Source of the DNA: SHLQ01 sp964562985
Lineage (GTDB): Bacteria; Actinomycetota; Acidimicrobiia; Acidimicrobiales; SHLQ01
Reading direction: 5' to 3'
Assembly: GCA_964562985.1 (NCBI GenBank)
Contig: CAZLWE010000015.1
Span: forward strand, 1 to 53,180
DNA length: 53,180 nt
The translations under genes and the position numbers were made by a program. Position 1 is the stretch's first letter. Each line of letters starts with the position of its first letter. Positions 8,604-15,881 of the stretch are shown here, piece after piece. The notes under the pieces are model-generated. The model did no database searches and was not told the origin of the DNA. It saw nothing but the letters and a program-made list of their open reading frames with translations.

Positions 8604-9851
8604 TCAGACGACAGAAAACTCGGGTGACAGCAGCGCAAGCGACAACAGCAACTCAAGGCCGTAGTGAAATTCGGTCTGGGCCTCGATCGCACGCTCGAGG
8701 GCGGCTCTGGTTTGCGGTGACGGGTCGGCTATCCCGCAGTGGGCCAGTACGGCACTGGCTGAGGGCTCCACTCGGTCGATGACCGAATCGGCGATCTCCC
8801 AGCTCATCATTGCGTTCCCTCGGGAAATCATTTGGCTCGCGGAACTCCAGCGCTCATCGTCTGGCCACCCCGAGACATTGGGCGGTTCGAAGGGCACCTG
8901 GCCCATCTGTTGGATGTGCCAGTACTCGACACCTCGTTCACCGAATCGATCGATCCCGAACGCGGCGGTCGCCGCGGTGAACCACTCGACGGGCTGACGG
9001 GTCCGTTGCCCTCGCCCTTCGACAAAGTCATCGTCATGGAGTAGCTCCTCGAGCAGGGGCAATACCTCCCAGTCGTTGTTTCGAAGGATCCGTCCTAGTT
9101 GCTCCCGTCGCTCGTCACCGAGTGGTGTTGAGACCAGATGAGAGTGGATCGCACCGGCGATGTGGCCTGCGCAGCTTGGCTGGTCGAGGACCGCTTCGAG
9201 GTAGCTATCGAGGTCCCAGCGCGTCCGTTGTCCGAGGAACGTGACCGGGCGGTCGTAGGCGCGCTCTTGGTCAAAGGAGACGTCACCGGTCTCATAGTCC
9301 ACGTTCCATCCCGCCAGGATTCGAGCGCCGCTGCGGATGTCGTCTTCGGTGTAGCCACGGTTTCGGCCCAGCATGAACAGTTCGAGGAATTCGCGACTGA
9401 AGTTCTCGTTCGGGGCGTCGCCTCGTGAGGAGTCTCCGTCGAGGTAGTACAACATGGCGCCGTCGGTGATGAGCGCTCGTGCCAAGTCACGGACGTTCCC
9501 CAGCGCATTTCGGCGGATCAACTGGTGCTGGCGCCACATCTCGCGGTGGCCGGCTTCACCGCGTTCTGTTGTGAAGTGCCCATGCCAGAACCACACCATT
9601 CGCTCGTGGAGACCAGCGTCGGCGGACATCATCTGCTCGAGGAATTCGGCGGGCAGTGTGTACCACTCCACATCCTCGAAGTCCCGGGAGTTGGCCTCGG
9701 CTTCGGTGAGTGCTGTTCCGCGATCGCTCAACCGTTCGTCGATGAGATCATGGACATCGGTCGATTGGTAGCGTGCAAACGCCCGGTCGGGCACTCCGAA
9801 CCCGGTACGACGGAATGTATGAGCGATTTGGTCAGGTCGTGCCATAACCAT
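8604..9851 (-). CDS. DUF1800 family protein
   Basis: A 415-residue protein with the DUF1800 hallmarks: an N-terminal HTFRRTGFGVP, a central MVWFWHGHFTT, the block NENFSREFLELFMLGRNRGYTEDDI, ARILAGWNVD, and a C-terminal PPNVSGWPDDERW. No signal peptide is obvious, which is unusual beside its Tat-exported DUF1501 partner and may mean that export depends on it or that the start is misplaced. Two start codons (9851 and 9845) are possible, neither with a good ribosome site. Divergent from the two-component system at 9932. Confidence 0.9.
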   Translation of the reverse strand: MVMARPDQIAHTFRRTGFGVPDRAFARYQSTDVHDLIDERLSDRGTALTEAEANSRDFEDVEWYTLPAEFLEQMMSADAGLHERMVWFWHGHFTTERGEAGHREMWRQHQLIRRNALGNVRDLARALITDGAMLYYLDGDSSRGDAPNENFSREFLELFMLGRNRGYTEDDIRSGARILAGWNVDYETGDVSFDQERAYDRPVTFLGQRTRWDLDSYLEAVLDQPSCAGHIAGAIHSHLVSTPLGDERREQLGRILRNNDWEVLPLLEELLHDDDFVEGRGQRTRQPVEWFTAATAAFGIDRFGERGVEYWHIQQMGQVPFEPPNVSGWPDDERWSSASQMISRGNAMMSWEIADSVIDRVEPSASAVLAHCGIADPSPQTRAALERAIEAQTEFHYGLELLLSLALLSPEFSVV

Positions 9852-9892
9852 CTATGTACCGATACCGCCATGAACTGACCGTGAAGCGGTTC

Positions 9893-9910
9893 TTCATGTT
9901 CCCTTCATGT
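9893..9910 (+). promoter_or_regulatory. Direct repeat, PhoB/OmpR-type operator candidate
   Basis: TTCATGT occurs at 9893-9899 and again at 9904-9910, exactly 11 bp apart, 22 bp before the response-regulator start. OmpR/PhoB-family regulators typically bind such 11-bp-phased half sites, so autoregulation is likely. It also lies upstream of the divergent DUF1800 gene. Confidence 0.5.
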
Positions 9911-9931
9911 AGGGGTGCCTACATTGGGGGG

Positions 9932-10615
9932 ATGCGAATTCTCGTGGTTGAGGACGATTCGGCTCTCGCCGAAGTCCTTCGTCGCGGGCTCGTCGAAGAC
10001 GGCTATGCCACTGACGTCGTCGGCAAACTGGCCGACGCATCTCACGCGGTCGATTTAAACGACTACGACCTCGTCGTACTGGACCGCGGGCTTCCAGACG
10101 GTGACGGCAGAAACCTGTGTGCAGCAATGCGAGAGAATGGCGATAGCACGCCGGTTCTCATGTTGACCGCCCGTGACGGGCTTGGGGACAAAGTCGAGGG
10201 GCTCGATGCGGGCGCTGATGACTATCTCACCAAGCCATTCGACTACCCAGAGTTGACGGCCCGTATTCGTGCGCTGCTGCGCCGTCCGGCGTCATCGCAG
10301 TCTCCGATTCTCCGTCACGGGTCACTCGAGATGGATCCGGCGAGTCGCCGAGTGTCTCGCGCCTCGATCACTATCCCGCTTACCGCCCGAGAGTTCTCCC
10401 TGCTCGAGGTCATGTTGCGCGAGCCTGAGACAACCCATCGCCGTACCAATCTGCTCGAATCGGTCTGGGATGCGAACTACGACGGGCTGTCGAACGTGGT
10501 CGATGTGCACATCGCCAACCTGCGTCGCAAACTCGAGTTGCCAGCCATGCCGGACCCAATCGAGACTGTTCGTGGCGTTGGCTACCGACTGGCCAGCCAA
10601 GGGGAGAGCCTGTGA
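9932..10615 (+). CDS. OmpR/PhoB-family response regulator
   Basis: A 227-residue regulator. The receiver domain opens MRILVVEDDSALAEVL; the phospho-acceptor Asp is in DLVVLDRGLPDGDG, followed by LMLTARD and the conserved Lys in DDYLTKPF. The C-terminal winged-helix domain ends with VDVHIANLRRKLE and TVRGVGYRLA. The start is the ATG just before RILVV; the upstream in-frame ATG at 9854 would add non-homologous residues. The stop overlaps the kinase GTG by 4 bp (GTGA), so the two are translationally coupled. Confidence 0.95.
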   Translation: MRILVVEDDSALAEVLRRGLVEDGYATDVVGKLADASHAVDLNDYDLVVLDRGLPDGDGRNLCAAMRENGDSTPVLMLTARDGLGDKVEGLDAGADDYLTKPFDYPELTARIRALLRRPASSQSPILRHGSLEMDPASRRVSRASITIPLTAREFSLLEVMLREPETTHRRTNLLESVWDANYDGLSNVVDVHIANLRRKLELPAMPDPIETVRGVGYRLASQGESL

Positions 10616-11811
10616 ACCTGCGACGCATACGGGTGCAACTCACCGTGCTCTACGCCGTGCTCGCGGCGTTCGCGGTCGGGCTTCTCGCATGGATTGCACT
10701 AGCGAGCGGTGGTGATCGCATCGTCGAATCGGCTGAACGCGCCGCCGAGAACGTCGTGCTGGAGCTTGCGCTCGCCGGATTCCCCGGGCCGCCCGAAGAC
10801 CCCGAAGAGCTTGGCGCCCCATTCAACACTTGGAACGTGAATCCAGTCGACGAGTGGCTGTTTGCCTACGGCGCGACTCAACTCGAACCGCCGTTGTTCA
10901 CGATTGCTGACCGAGCGCTTAGGTCGGGTCGCCCGATCTTTACCGAGTTCGAGCAGGACGGTTCTTGGCTGGCCTATGCCGAACCTCGTGAGGGAGGCAA
11001 CGAGGTAGTCGTCACGACGATCTCTCTAGCGCCTTTCGAGAATGACCGAAGTGCGTTTCGAACGCGGGTGATCCTGGCGGCCCTTGTCGCTACAGCTGCA
11101 ACGACTTTGGCCGCTTGGTGGGTGGCCGGACGGGCCTTGCAACCGGCTCGATCGGCGATGGCCCGTCAGCGTGACTTCATCGCAGATGCTGCACACGAAC
11201 TACGCACACCGCTCGCCGTAATCCGAGCGTCGGCGAGCCACACGTTGTCGAAAGAACGCGAACCCGCCGCATATCAACTTGCGCTCAACGAAATCCTCTC
11301 CGCGACCGAGCGAGCTGGTTCTGGGGTGGGGGAGTTGCTCGAACTGGCGCGACTCGACGCTGGTCAGGCGCAACCGCGTAAAGCACCCCTGCGAGTAGAC
11401 CTGCTGATCGAGGAGGTGGCATCGAGCGTTCGCGTCGATGACGTTTCAATCAATACCCAAACCGCTGAATCGATTGTCGTCGACGCCGACTATGCCCTGT
11501 TGCGGCAAGTTCTGGAGAACCTCACCCACAACGCGGCATCTCGCGCGGGCGAAGTGGAGCTGTCGGTAATCAACGCCGCGGGGACGGTCACGATCCAAAT
11601 CGCTGATGACGGTCCGGGCTTTGACCCCGACATCTTGGAACACGTCTTCGAACGGTTTCGGCGTGGAGACAATCGTGGTTCCACCGGGCTCGGTATGGCA
11701 ATAGCGAAATCGATTATCGAGGCGCACGGCGGGACGGTTTCTGCAGCGAATCGCTCCACTGGTGGAGCGATCGTCAAACTTCATCTACCCGTCTCGAAAG
11801 ACGCTGGGTAA
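10612..11811 (+). CDS. Sensor histidine kinase
   Basis: A 399-residue membrane kinase and partner of the regulator before it. One hydrophobic segment lies at about 8-28 and a second at about 148-168 (VILAALVATAATTLAAWWVAG), framing a periplasmic-side sensor of about 120 residues. A HAMP domain is short or absent. The H-box is FIADAAHELRTPLAVIRAS; the N-box is LENLTHNAASRAG; G-boxes are DDGPGFDPDI and GSTGLGMAIAKSI. GTG start inside the regulator stop. The signal sensed is unknown. Confidence 0.93.
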   Translation: MNLRRIRVQLTVLYAVLAAFAVGLLAWIALASGGDRIVESAERAAENVVLELALAGFPGPPEDPEELGAPFNTWNVNPVDEWLFAYGATQLEPPLFTIADRALRSGRPIFTEFEQDGSWLAYAEPREGGNEVVVTTISLAPFENDRSAFRTRVILAALVATAATTLAAWWVAGRALQPARSAMARQRDFIADAAHELRTPLAVIRASASHTLSKEREPAAYQLALNEILSATERAGSGVGELLELARLDAGQAQPRKAPLRVDLLIEEVASSVRVDDVSINTQTAESIVVDADYALLRQVLENLTHNAASRAGEVELSVINAAGTVTIQIADDGPGFDPDILEHVFERFRRGDNRGSTGLGMAIAKSIIEAHGGTVSAANRSTGGAIVKLHLPVSKDAG

Positions 11812-11814
11812 CGT

Positions 11815-12189
11815 CTAGCGGGCGTCCGCTCGAAAGGCGCTAGGGCGATGCGCTGAGGCCGGTTTGGCATAGGAACGGCGAGGGCGAGAGAAGCGCACTC
11901 TGTGTACCGTGCGGATGATGTCGTCGATCGCATCGAGGAGACTTGGGTCGTCGACAAAGAGCTGGTCGATATCGCAACCGCTCCACGGTTTGTCGAGTCG
12001 TTCCGCATCCAACCCACCGCGCACCCACGCGGTTCCGATGCGTCGGATTGCGCTGTCGATCGTTGGATCTCCGCACTCGACAGCCAGGGCGGCTACCGCT
12101 GCGGGATTGAAGCGTCCTGCGGTGAAGGAGTCGACGACCATCGCGTTGCGGTAGTGCAAAGCTTGTTCAGCGATGAGCGCGTGATTCAT
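11815..12189 (-). CDS. Hypothetical protein (124 aa), last gene of whiB operon
   Basis: The protein starts MNHALIAEQALHYRNAMVVD and is helical at the N terminus with an Arg-rich C-terminal tail (SRPRRSYAKPAS). No membrane segment and only two Cys. It begins 35 bp after the ferrochelatase on the same strand, so it is probably the last gene of that operon. I do not recognise it. The stop is only three bases from the convergent kinase stop. Confidence 0.6.
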   Translation of the reverse strand: MNHALIAEQALHYRNAMVVDSFTAGRFNPAAVAALAVECGDPTIDSAIRRIGTAWVRGGLDAERLDKPWSGCDIDQLFVDDPSLLDAIDDIIRTVHRVRFSRPRRSYAKPASAHRPSAFRADAR

Positions 12190-12224
12190 ATACCCGACTT
12201 CTGCCTATGGCGGACACTCCAAAG

Positions 12225-13262
12225 TTAGGAGGTCTCGGGTTCCCCCTCGCGGATGGTTGGGCGCGATTTCGGGCGCTGTGGAGCTGGGCAGCAGTCGGCC
12301 GCGCAGAAGTCCGGTCGCACATCGAGCGTGCCGAGGGCTCGGACCGGCCCGTTCGCCCGTCGTTCCTCGATGAGTTCGACGATGCCGGAGATGAAACGAG
12401 GGTCGGTTCCAACGGTTGCCGCTCGGCGCATTTGCAATCCCAGACGCTCTGCGGTGGCGATCGCCTCGGTGTCGAGATCGAACATCACCTCCATATGGTC
12501 GGAGATGAAACCGATCGGGATCACCACCACCGAACTCGTACCCGTAGACGCCAAGGCCTCAAGGTGGTCGTTGATGTCGGGCTCAAGCCAGGGGATGTGG
12601 GGTGGCCCGCTGCGCGACTGCCAGACTACGTCGAAGTCGTCTCGGTCTACCCCCGCTGCCACAAGGCGGGAGGCCTCGGTCAATTGCGCGACGTAGTCCG
12701 ACGTGTCGGCCATCGACATCGGAATCGAATGTGCCGTGAAGACGAGCCGGGCCTCCGGCAGGTCCTTGAGGCACCGGGCGACGTTGTCGATCATTGGCTC
12801 GATGAACCCCGGGTGGTCATAGAACTGTCGGATCTTGTGGATCTCCGGAGCCCCGTCGACGGCTTCACAGGCGGCGATGATGTTCTCTCGGTACTGTCGA
12901 CATCCCGAGTACGAACTGGTAGCTGAGGTGACAAACGCAAGCGCCTTCGTGATTCCGTCATCGGTCATTTGCTGGACGGTATTGGTGAGCATCGGGTGCC
13001 AATTCCGGTTGCCCCAATAGATCGGTAGGTCGATTCCGGCCTCGGTCAGTGCTGGTTGCAGGAGATCGATGAGCGCCCGGCACTGGTCGTTGATCGGGCT
13101 TTTGCCGCCGAACAGAAAGTAGTGCTCGCCGACCTGTTCGAGTCGCTCGCGAGGAATTCCTCGACCGCGGGTCACATTCTCAAGGAACGGCACCACGTCT
13201 TCGGGACGCTCGGGTCCGCCGAAGGACACGACCAATATGGCGTCGTACTCAATGGCGGTCAT
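12225..13262 (-). CDS. hemH: Ferrochelatase (coproporphyrin type)
   Basis: Inserts ferrous iron into the porphyrin ring at the end of heme synthesis. Actinobacteria use coproporphyrin III as substrate (enzyme also called CpfC). Hallmarks: LVVSFGGPERPEDVVPFL at the N terminus, SATSSYSGCRQYRENI, the catalytic His in VFTAHSIPMSM, and PIGFISDHMEVMFDLD. Cysteines in GCRQY and in DFCAADCCP near the C terminus match the four-Cys 2Fe-2S ligand pattern known in mycobacterial ferrochelatase. The start MTAIEYDAI overlaps the stop of the upstream glycosylase gene as ATGA, so the two are coupled. The 27-codon longer frame is antisense-like and lies in the glycosylase gene. Confidence 0.95.
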   Translation of the reverse strand: MTAIEYDAILVVSFGGPERPEDVVPFLENVTRGRGIPRERLEQVGEHYFLFGGKSPINDQCRALIDLLQPALTEAGIDLPIYWGNRNWHPMLTNTVQQMTDDGITKALAFVTSATSSYSGCRQYRENIIAACEAVDGAPEIHKIRQFYDHPGFIEPMIDNVARCLKDLPEARLVFTAHSIPMSMADTSDYVAQLTEASRLVAAGVDRDDFDVVWQSRSGPPHIPWLEPDINDHLEALASTGTSSVVVIPIGFISDHMEVMFDLDTEAIATAERLGLQMRRAATVGTDPRFISGIVELIEERRANGPVRALGTLDVRPDFCAADCCPAPQRPKSRPTIREGEPETS

Positions 13263-14053
13263 CGTGGTTGACACGTGGGGCAGTACCAGGCCTTGCGTTT
13301 CGCGATCTCGGCAAGTTGAATCTCGTCTCCGCAGCGATGGCATGGTTCTCCATCACGCTTGTAGACGTACAGCCGCTCATCGTCGGAGATTCGTCCTGCG
13401 GTGGTGCCCACCTCATCGGGCACTCGCGTGACGATTCGATTCAGACGTACCCCTTGTTTGAGCTGGTCCATCGCCATCGTCCAGAGGCCCTCGACGTCGT
13501 CTTCACCAATGGTGTTTGCAGGGGACTCTGGGTGGATGCCGGCGAGATAGCAGAACTCTGATCGATACACGTTTCCGATTCCAGCGATCACTTTCTGGTC
13601 CAGGAGTGCCGCGGCAATGGGCACGCGACGACGGCCGATGGCGGTCGCAAAGTCCGCTGGGTCGGCGTCACGTCGAAGTGGGTCAGGGCCGAGCTTGGCC
13701 GTAACGGCATCGCGCTCGCTGTCGTCGATCAGCGCACAGACCATTGGCCCGGTCAGGTCCCAGAGCTTCTCGTCGCCAATGAGCCGTAGTCGGATCGCAC
13801 CCTTCTCGGGAGCGTCTGCTGGCTTCGGGCGCAGCTTACCGATCAGTCCGAGGTGAATGTGTAGCAGCGGAGCGTTGGAGAATTCGAGGAATAGGTGCTT
13901 GCCATAGGCGGAGGCTTCGGTGAGCGTCTGCCCGTCGAGCTGAGATGCGTCGGAGGCGAAAGGGCCTTGAGGTGATGATGCAGCAACCTTGCCCGGGCGC
14001 AGCGTGGCATTGAGGTCTTTCGCGAGACGGTGGATTGTATGACCTTCGGGCAT
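13259..14053 (-). CDS. nei: Endonuclease VIII-like DNA glycosylase (Nei1 type)
   Basis: A base-excision glycosylase/AP lyase of the Fpg/Nei family that removes oxidised bases. The N-terminal catalytic Pro is in MPEGHTIHRLA, the form seen in mycobacterial Nei1; Fpg proper has MPEL. The helix-two-turn-helix segment carries IAGIGNVYRSEFCYLAGIHPE. The zinc finger is CHRCG followed by CPTC at the C terminus. ASSPQGPFASDASQLDGQ near residue 30 is the usual Nei1 block. It is 12 bp downstream of the B12-binding regulator and overlaps ferrochelatase by 4 bp, an unusual pairing discussed in the findings. Confidence 0.93.
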   Translation of the reverse strand: MPEGHTIHRLAKDLNATLRPGKVAASSPQGPFASDASQLDGQTLTEASAYGKHLFLEFSNAPLLHIHLGLIGKLRPKPADAPEKGAIRLRLIGDEKLWDLTGPMVCALIDDSERDAVTAKLGPDPLRRDADPADFATAIGRRRVPIAAALLDQKVIAGIGNVYRSEFCYLAGIHPESPANTIGEDDVEGLWTMAMDQLKQGVRLNRIVTRVPDEVGTTAGRISDDERLYVYKRDGEPCHRCGDEIQLAEIAKRKAWYCPTCQPR

Positions 14054-14065
14054 AACGCTCGCAGG

Positions 14066-14890
14066 TTACTTCGCCAGATGTTCGGCGTGTACTTCGTCGA
14101 AGAGTTCTAGGGCGTGCCGGCTTGAGGTCGAGGCGAGGCATTCACCCAATGAACCGGCGTGGTCCGCATCTCTGAACGACCCGCCGCCGAGAACGATCGG
14201 AACGTCGAGTTCCTCGTTGAGGGCAGAGAGCGTCACCCGAACGATGTCGTCATTGCCAGGTTGTGTTGAGCACAGTCCGATTGCGACGAGGTTGTCGGTG
14301 GCTCGCGCTCGGTCGACGATCGACTCCGGCGGTGTGTTGGCGCCGAGGTCTTCAACGGTGAACCCGCGAGATCGCAGAATGTCTCGCAACAGCGCTGTAG
14401 GTAACCCGTGATGGTCGTCGGAGACGACGGCGAGCAAGATGTTGCCTCGACTGCGACCTCTCGTGCTGATTCTCGGGCCGAGTCGACTGATGACTCGAAG
14501 AGCTGTGGAGCTTGCCAGATGCTCATCGGCAACTGTTACCTCACCGTCGTGCCAACGTTGACCGATATCGACCAGCGCCGGAGATATGAAGTCGAGGTAG
14601 ACCTCCTCGGCTCCGGCGCCCGAAGCCATGGTGGATTCCAGAAGCTGGAACGCGCCGTTCTCATCGCCTGCGAGAAGGCGTTCGAGGAGCAGCGGTGGGA
14701 TGAGTTCTCCCCGCGGTGCCGGTGTCGCTGGCTCGCCGCTTTCGAACTCTTCGAGATCGTCGACGGTCACATGCCATTGCCCGCCTTGCTTCTCGGCTGG
14801 CAGACGCCCCGTACGTACGTAGCGATACGCAGTCATGTAGTGAACGCCGAGGCGTTCGGAAGCTTCGGTGAGAGAAATGGTTGCGGTCAT
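14066..14890 (-). CDS. B12-binding, CarH/LitR-like photoreceptor regulator
   Basis: A 274-residue regulator. Residues 5-50 form an excisionase/MerR-like helix-turn-helix (LGVHYMTAYRYVRTGRLPAE). Residues 65-140 match the four-helix B12-binding cap and contain Trp113, nine residues, then Glu123-His124, the Wx9EH motif that shields adenosylcobalamin in CarH photoreceptors. Residues 150-270 form the Rossmann-like B12 domain. The lower axial His is likely His161 in DDHHGLP, where the usual final Gly of DxHxxG is Pro; VLGGGSFRD supports the fold. By family knowledge such proteins repress in the dark and release DNA in blue-green light. Start ATG 14890 has GAGG 7 nt upstream. It lies 18 bp after the WhiB gene. 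Confidence 0.85.
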   Translation of the reverse strand: MTATISLTEASERLGVHYMTAYRYVRTGRLPAEKQGGQWHVTVDDLEEFESGEPATPAPRGELIPPLLLERLLAGDENGAFQLLESTMASGAGAEEVYLDFISPALVDIGQRWHDGEVTVADEHLASSTALRVISRLGPRISTRGRSRGNILLAVVSDDHHGLPTALLRDILRSRGFTVEDLGANTPPESIVDRARATDNLVAIGLCSTQPGNDDIVRVTLSALNEELDVPIVLGGGSFRDADHAGSLGECLASTSSRHALELFDEVHAEHLAK

Positions 14891-14908
14891 TTTTAGCCTC
14901 GGAGAAGG

Positions 14909-15256
14909 TTATCCAGCTAAGGGTTCGACGTCGTTTGTCGCCTTGCGTGCTGCAGCGCGACCCACCTCGGCCACCGCGCGACGCGATGGGCTACGTGGAG
15001 GATATCCCAAAGCTGCACGCTGCTCTTCGTTCTCCCCGCCCCAAAAGCCGTGTTCACGGTTTTGGCGAGCCCAGCTCCGACATGCGAGCAAGACGGTGCA
15101 GTTCTCGCAGTACGAACGGGCGAGTTGCTCCCGTTTCGTTCGACGGGTGCGTCGTTCCCCGGGGGGAGCAAAGAAGAGATCAGCTTTGCCAGCACATAGC
15201 CCGTGGTTGGCCCACTCGCGGCTCCCCGCTGCAACAGCAAACAGTTCATCGAGCAT
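14909..15256 (-). CDS. WhiB-family Fe-S transcription factor
   Basis: A 115-residue WhiB-like protein. Four Cys (GLCAGKADLFF, then SYCENCTVLLAC) are placed to bind a 4Fe-4S cluster, followed by the turn HGFWGGENEEQR and a basic DNA-binding tail (RSPSRRAVAEVGRAAARK). WhiB proteins respond to oxygen, nitric oxide or redox state and usually act with a sigma factor. The start is placed at MLDELFAV (15256), which has GGAGG 7 nt upstream; an ATG at 15274 lies inside an operator-like palindrome and has no ribosome site. First gene of the minus-strand operon. Confidence 0.93.
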   Translation of the reverse strand: MLDELFAVAAGSREWANHGLCAGKADLFFAPPGERRTRRTKREQLARSYCENCTVLLACRSWARQNREHGFWGGENEEQRAALGYPPRSPSRRAVAEVGRAAARKATNDVEPLAG

Positions 15257-15272
15257 TACAGGCCTCCAGTAC

Positions 15273-15286
15273 ATTTAGTGCTAAAT
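15273..15286. promoter_or_regulatory. Operator-like palindrome 1 upstream of whiB
   Basis: ATTTAGTGCTAAAT has 6-bp inverted arms around TG. An almost identical site lies 36 bp further upstream. The position is just before the whiB ribosome site, so a bound protein would block transcription. Candidate binders are the operon's own WhiB or B12-binding regulator. Confidence 0.65.
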
Positions 15287-15309
15287 CAACTTTAACACTC
15301 TTTTCGGTC

Positions 15310-15322
15310 TTTAGTGCTAAAT
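15310..15322. promoter_or_regulatory. Operator-like palindrome 2 upstream of whiB
   Basis: TTTAGTGCTAAAT repeats the core of the site at 15273 in the same orientation with 36 bp between starts. The AT-rich DNA between them (TTAAAGTTGATTTAGC on the minus strand) plausibly holds the promoter. Confidence 0.65.
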
Positions 15323-15437
15323 GTGTAGCCCTTGCAAAAATGGTCCGAGAATGAATAGTTTTTTACTAAGAGACTGGGTGCCTTTGACCAACTAGCGCGC
15401 GCTAAGTGGCCGCAGCAACCCTTCGCGTGGGCGCGCA

Positions 15438-15546
15438 AAACCCGCAGAGCACTGTGCGAGCGCTGAAAATCAGGGCGCAACCCTTCGGTGAAAAGGAGAA
15501 TCCGCAGACCACACCGAGCTAAAGACGAAGGTGCGATTGCGCGAGG
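15438..15546 (+). repeat. Degenerate copies of the dispersed repeat
   Basis: Two partial copies of the 5' half of the repeat lie in the about 300-bp gap between whiB and the glutaredoxin gene: CCCGCAGAGCACTGTGCGAG from about 15441, and AATCCGCAGACCACACCGAG from 15499 with GTGCGATTGCG after it. The covarying hairpin half is not recognisable here. The rest of 15323-15437 shows nothing convincing apart from an AT-rich patch (AATAGTTTTTTACT at 15353). Confidence 0.7.
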
Positions 15547-15554
15547 TTGGTCGG

Positions 15555-15881
15555 CTACCCGCCGAGAAACTTGTTGATCGCTCGGCCCACTTTGCCCGGG
15601 GCCGGGGCTTCAACGCCTTCGGGCATGAGCTCAGGCGCGTTGTTCGAAATTGCCTGAAGAACCTGATCTGGGCTCGGGTTGACCATCTTGGCTTTGCCAA
15701 TCACGACCGTCGGAACCGTTTCGTTGCCATTGGCGATCGAGCGAACGGTCGCTGCTGCCTCGGGCTTGTCCCAGATGTTGTGCTTGTTGAGTGGCACGTT
15801 GAGCCCGTTGAGTTTGCGCTCAAGGTTCATACAAAAGGGGCAACCCGGTCGCCAGTAAAAATCAACAACATTGGAACTCAT
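15555..15881 (-). CDS. Glutaredoxin / mycoredoxin-like protein
   Basis: A 108-residue thioredoxin-fold protein with the active site WRPGCPFCMNLE and the cis-Pro segment TVPTVVIGKAKMVNPSPDQ. Actinobacterial Mrx1-type proteins of this kind use mycothiol to reduce mixed disulfides. The C-terminal extension (APAPGKVGRAINKFLGG) is longer than in Mrx1. ATG overlaps the stop of the upstream membrane-protein gene by 4 bp, so the two are co-translated. Confidence 0.9.
   Translation of the reverse strand: MSSNVVDFYWRPGCPFCMNLERKLNGLNVPLNKHNIWDKPEAAATVRSIANGNETVPTVVIGKAKMVNPSPDQVLQAISNNAPELMPEGVEAPAPGKVGRAINKFLGG

Noticed and set aside
9852..9931. Upstream ATG (9854) of the first response regulator
   Set aside because: It would place the operator-like direct repeat inside the gene and add residues before the conserved receiver start.
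13263..13343. Earlier start for ferrochelatase
   Set aside because: The extra residues overlap the glycosylase zinc finger in antisense-like frame, while the ATGA overlap start matches the family N terminus.
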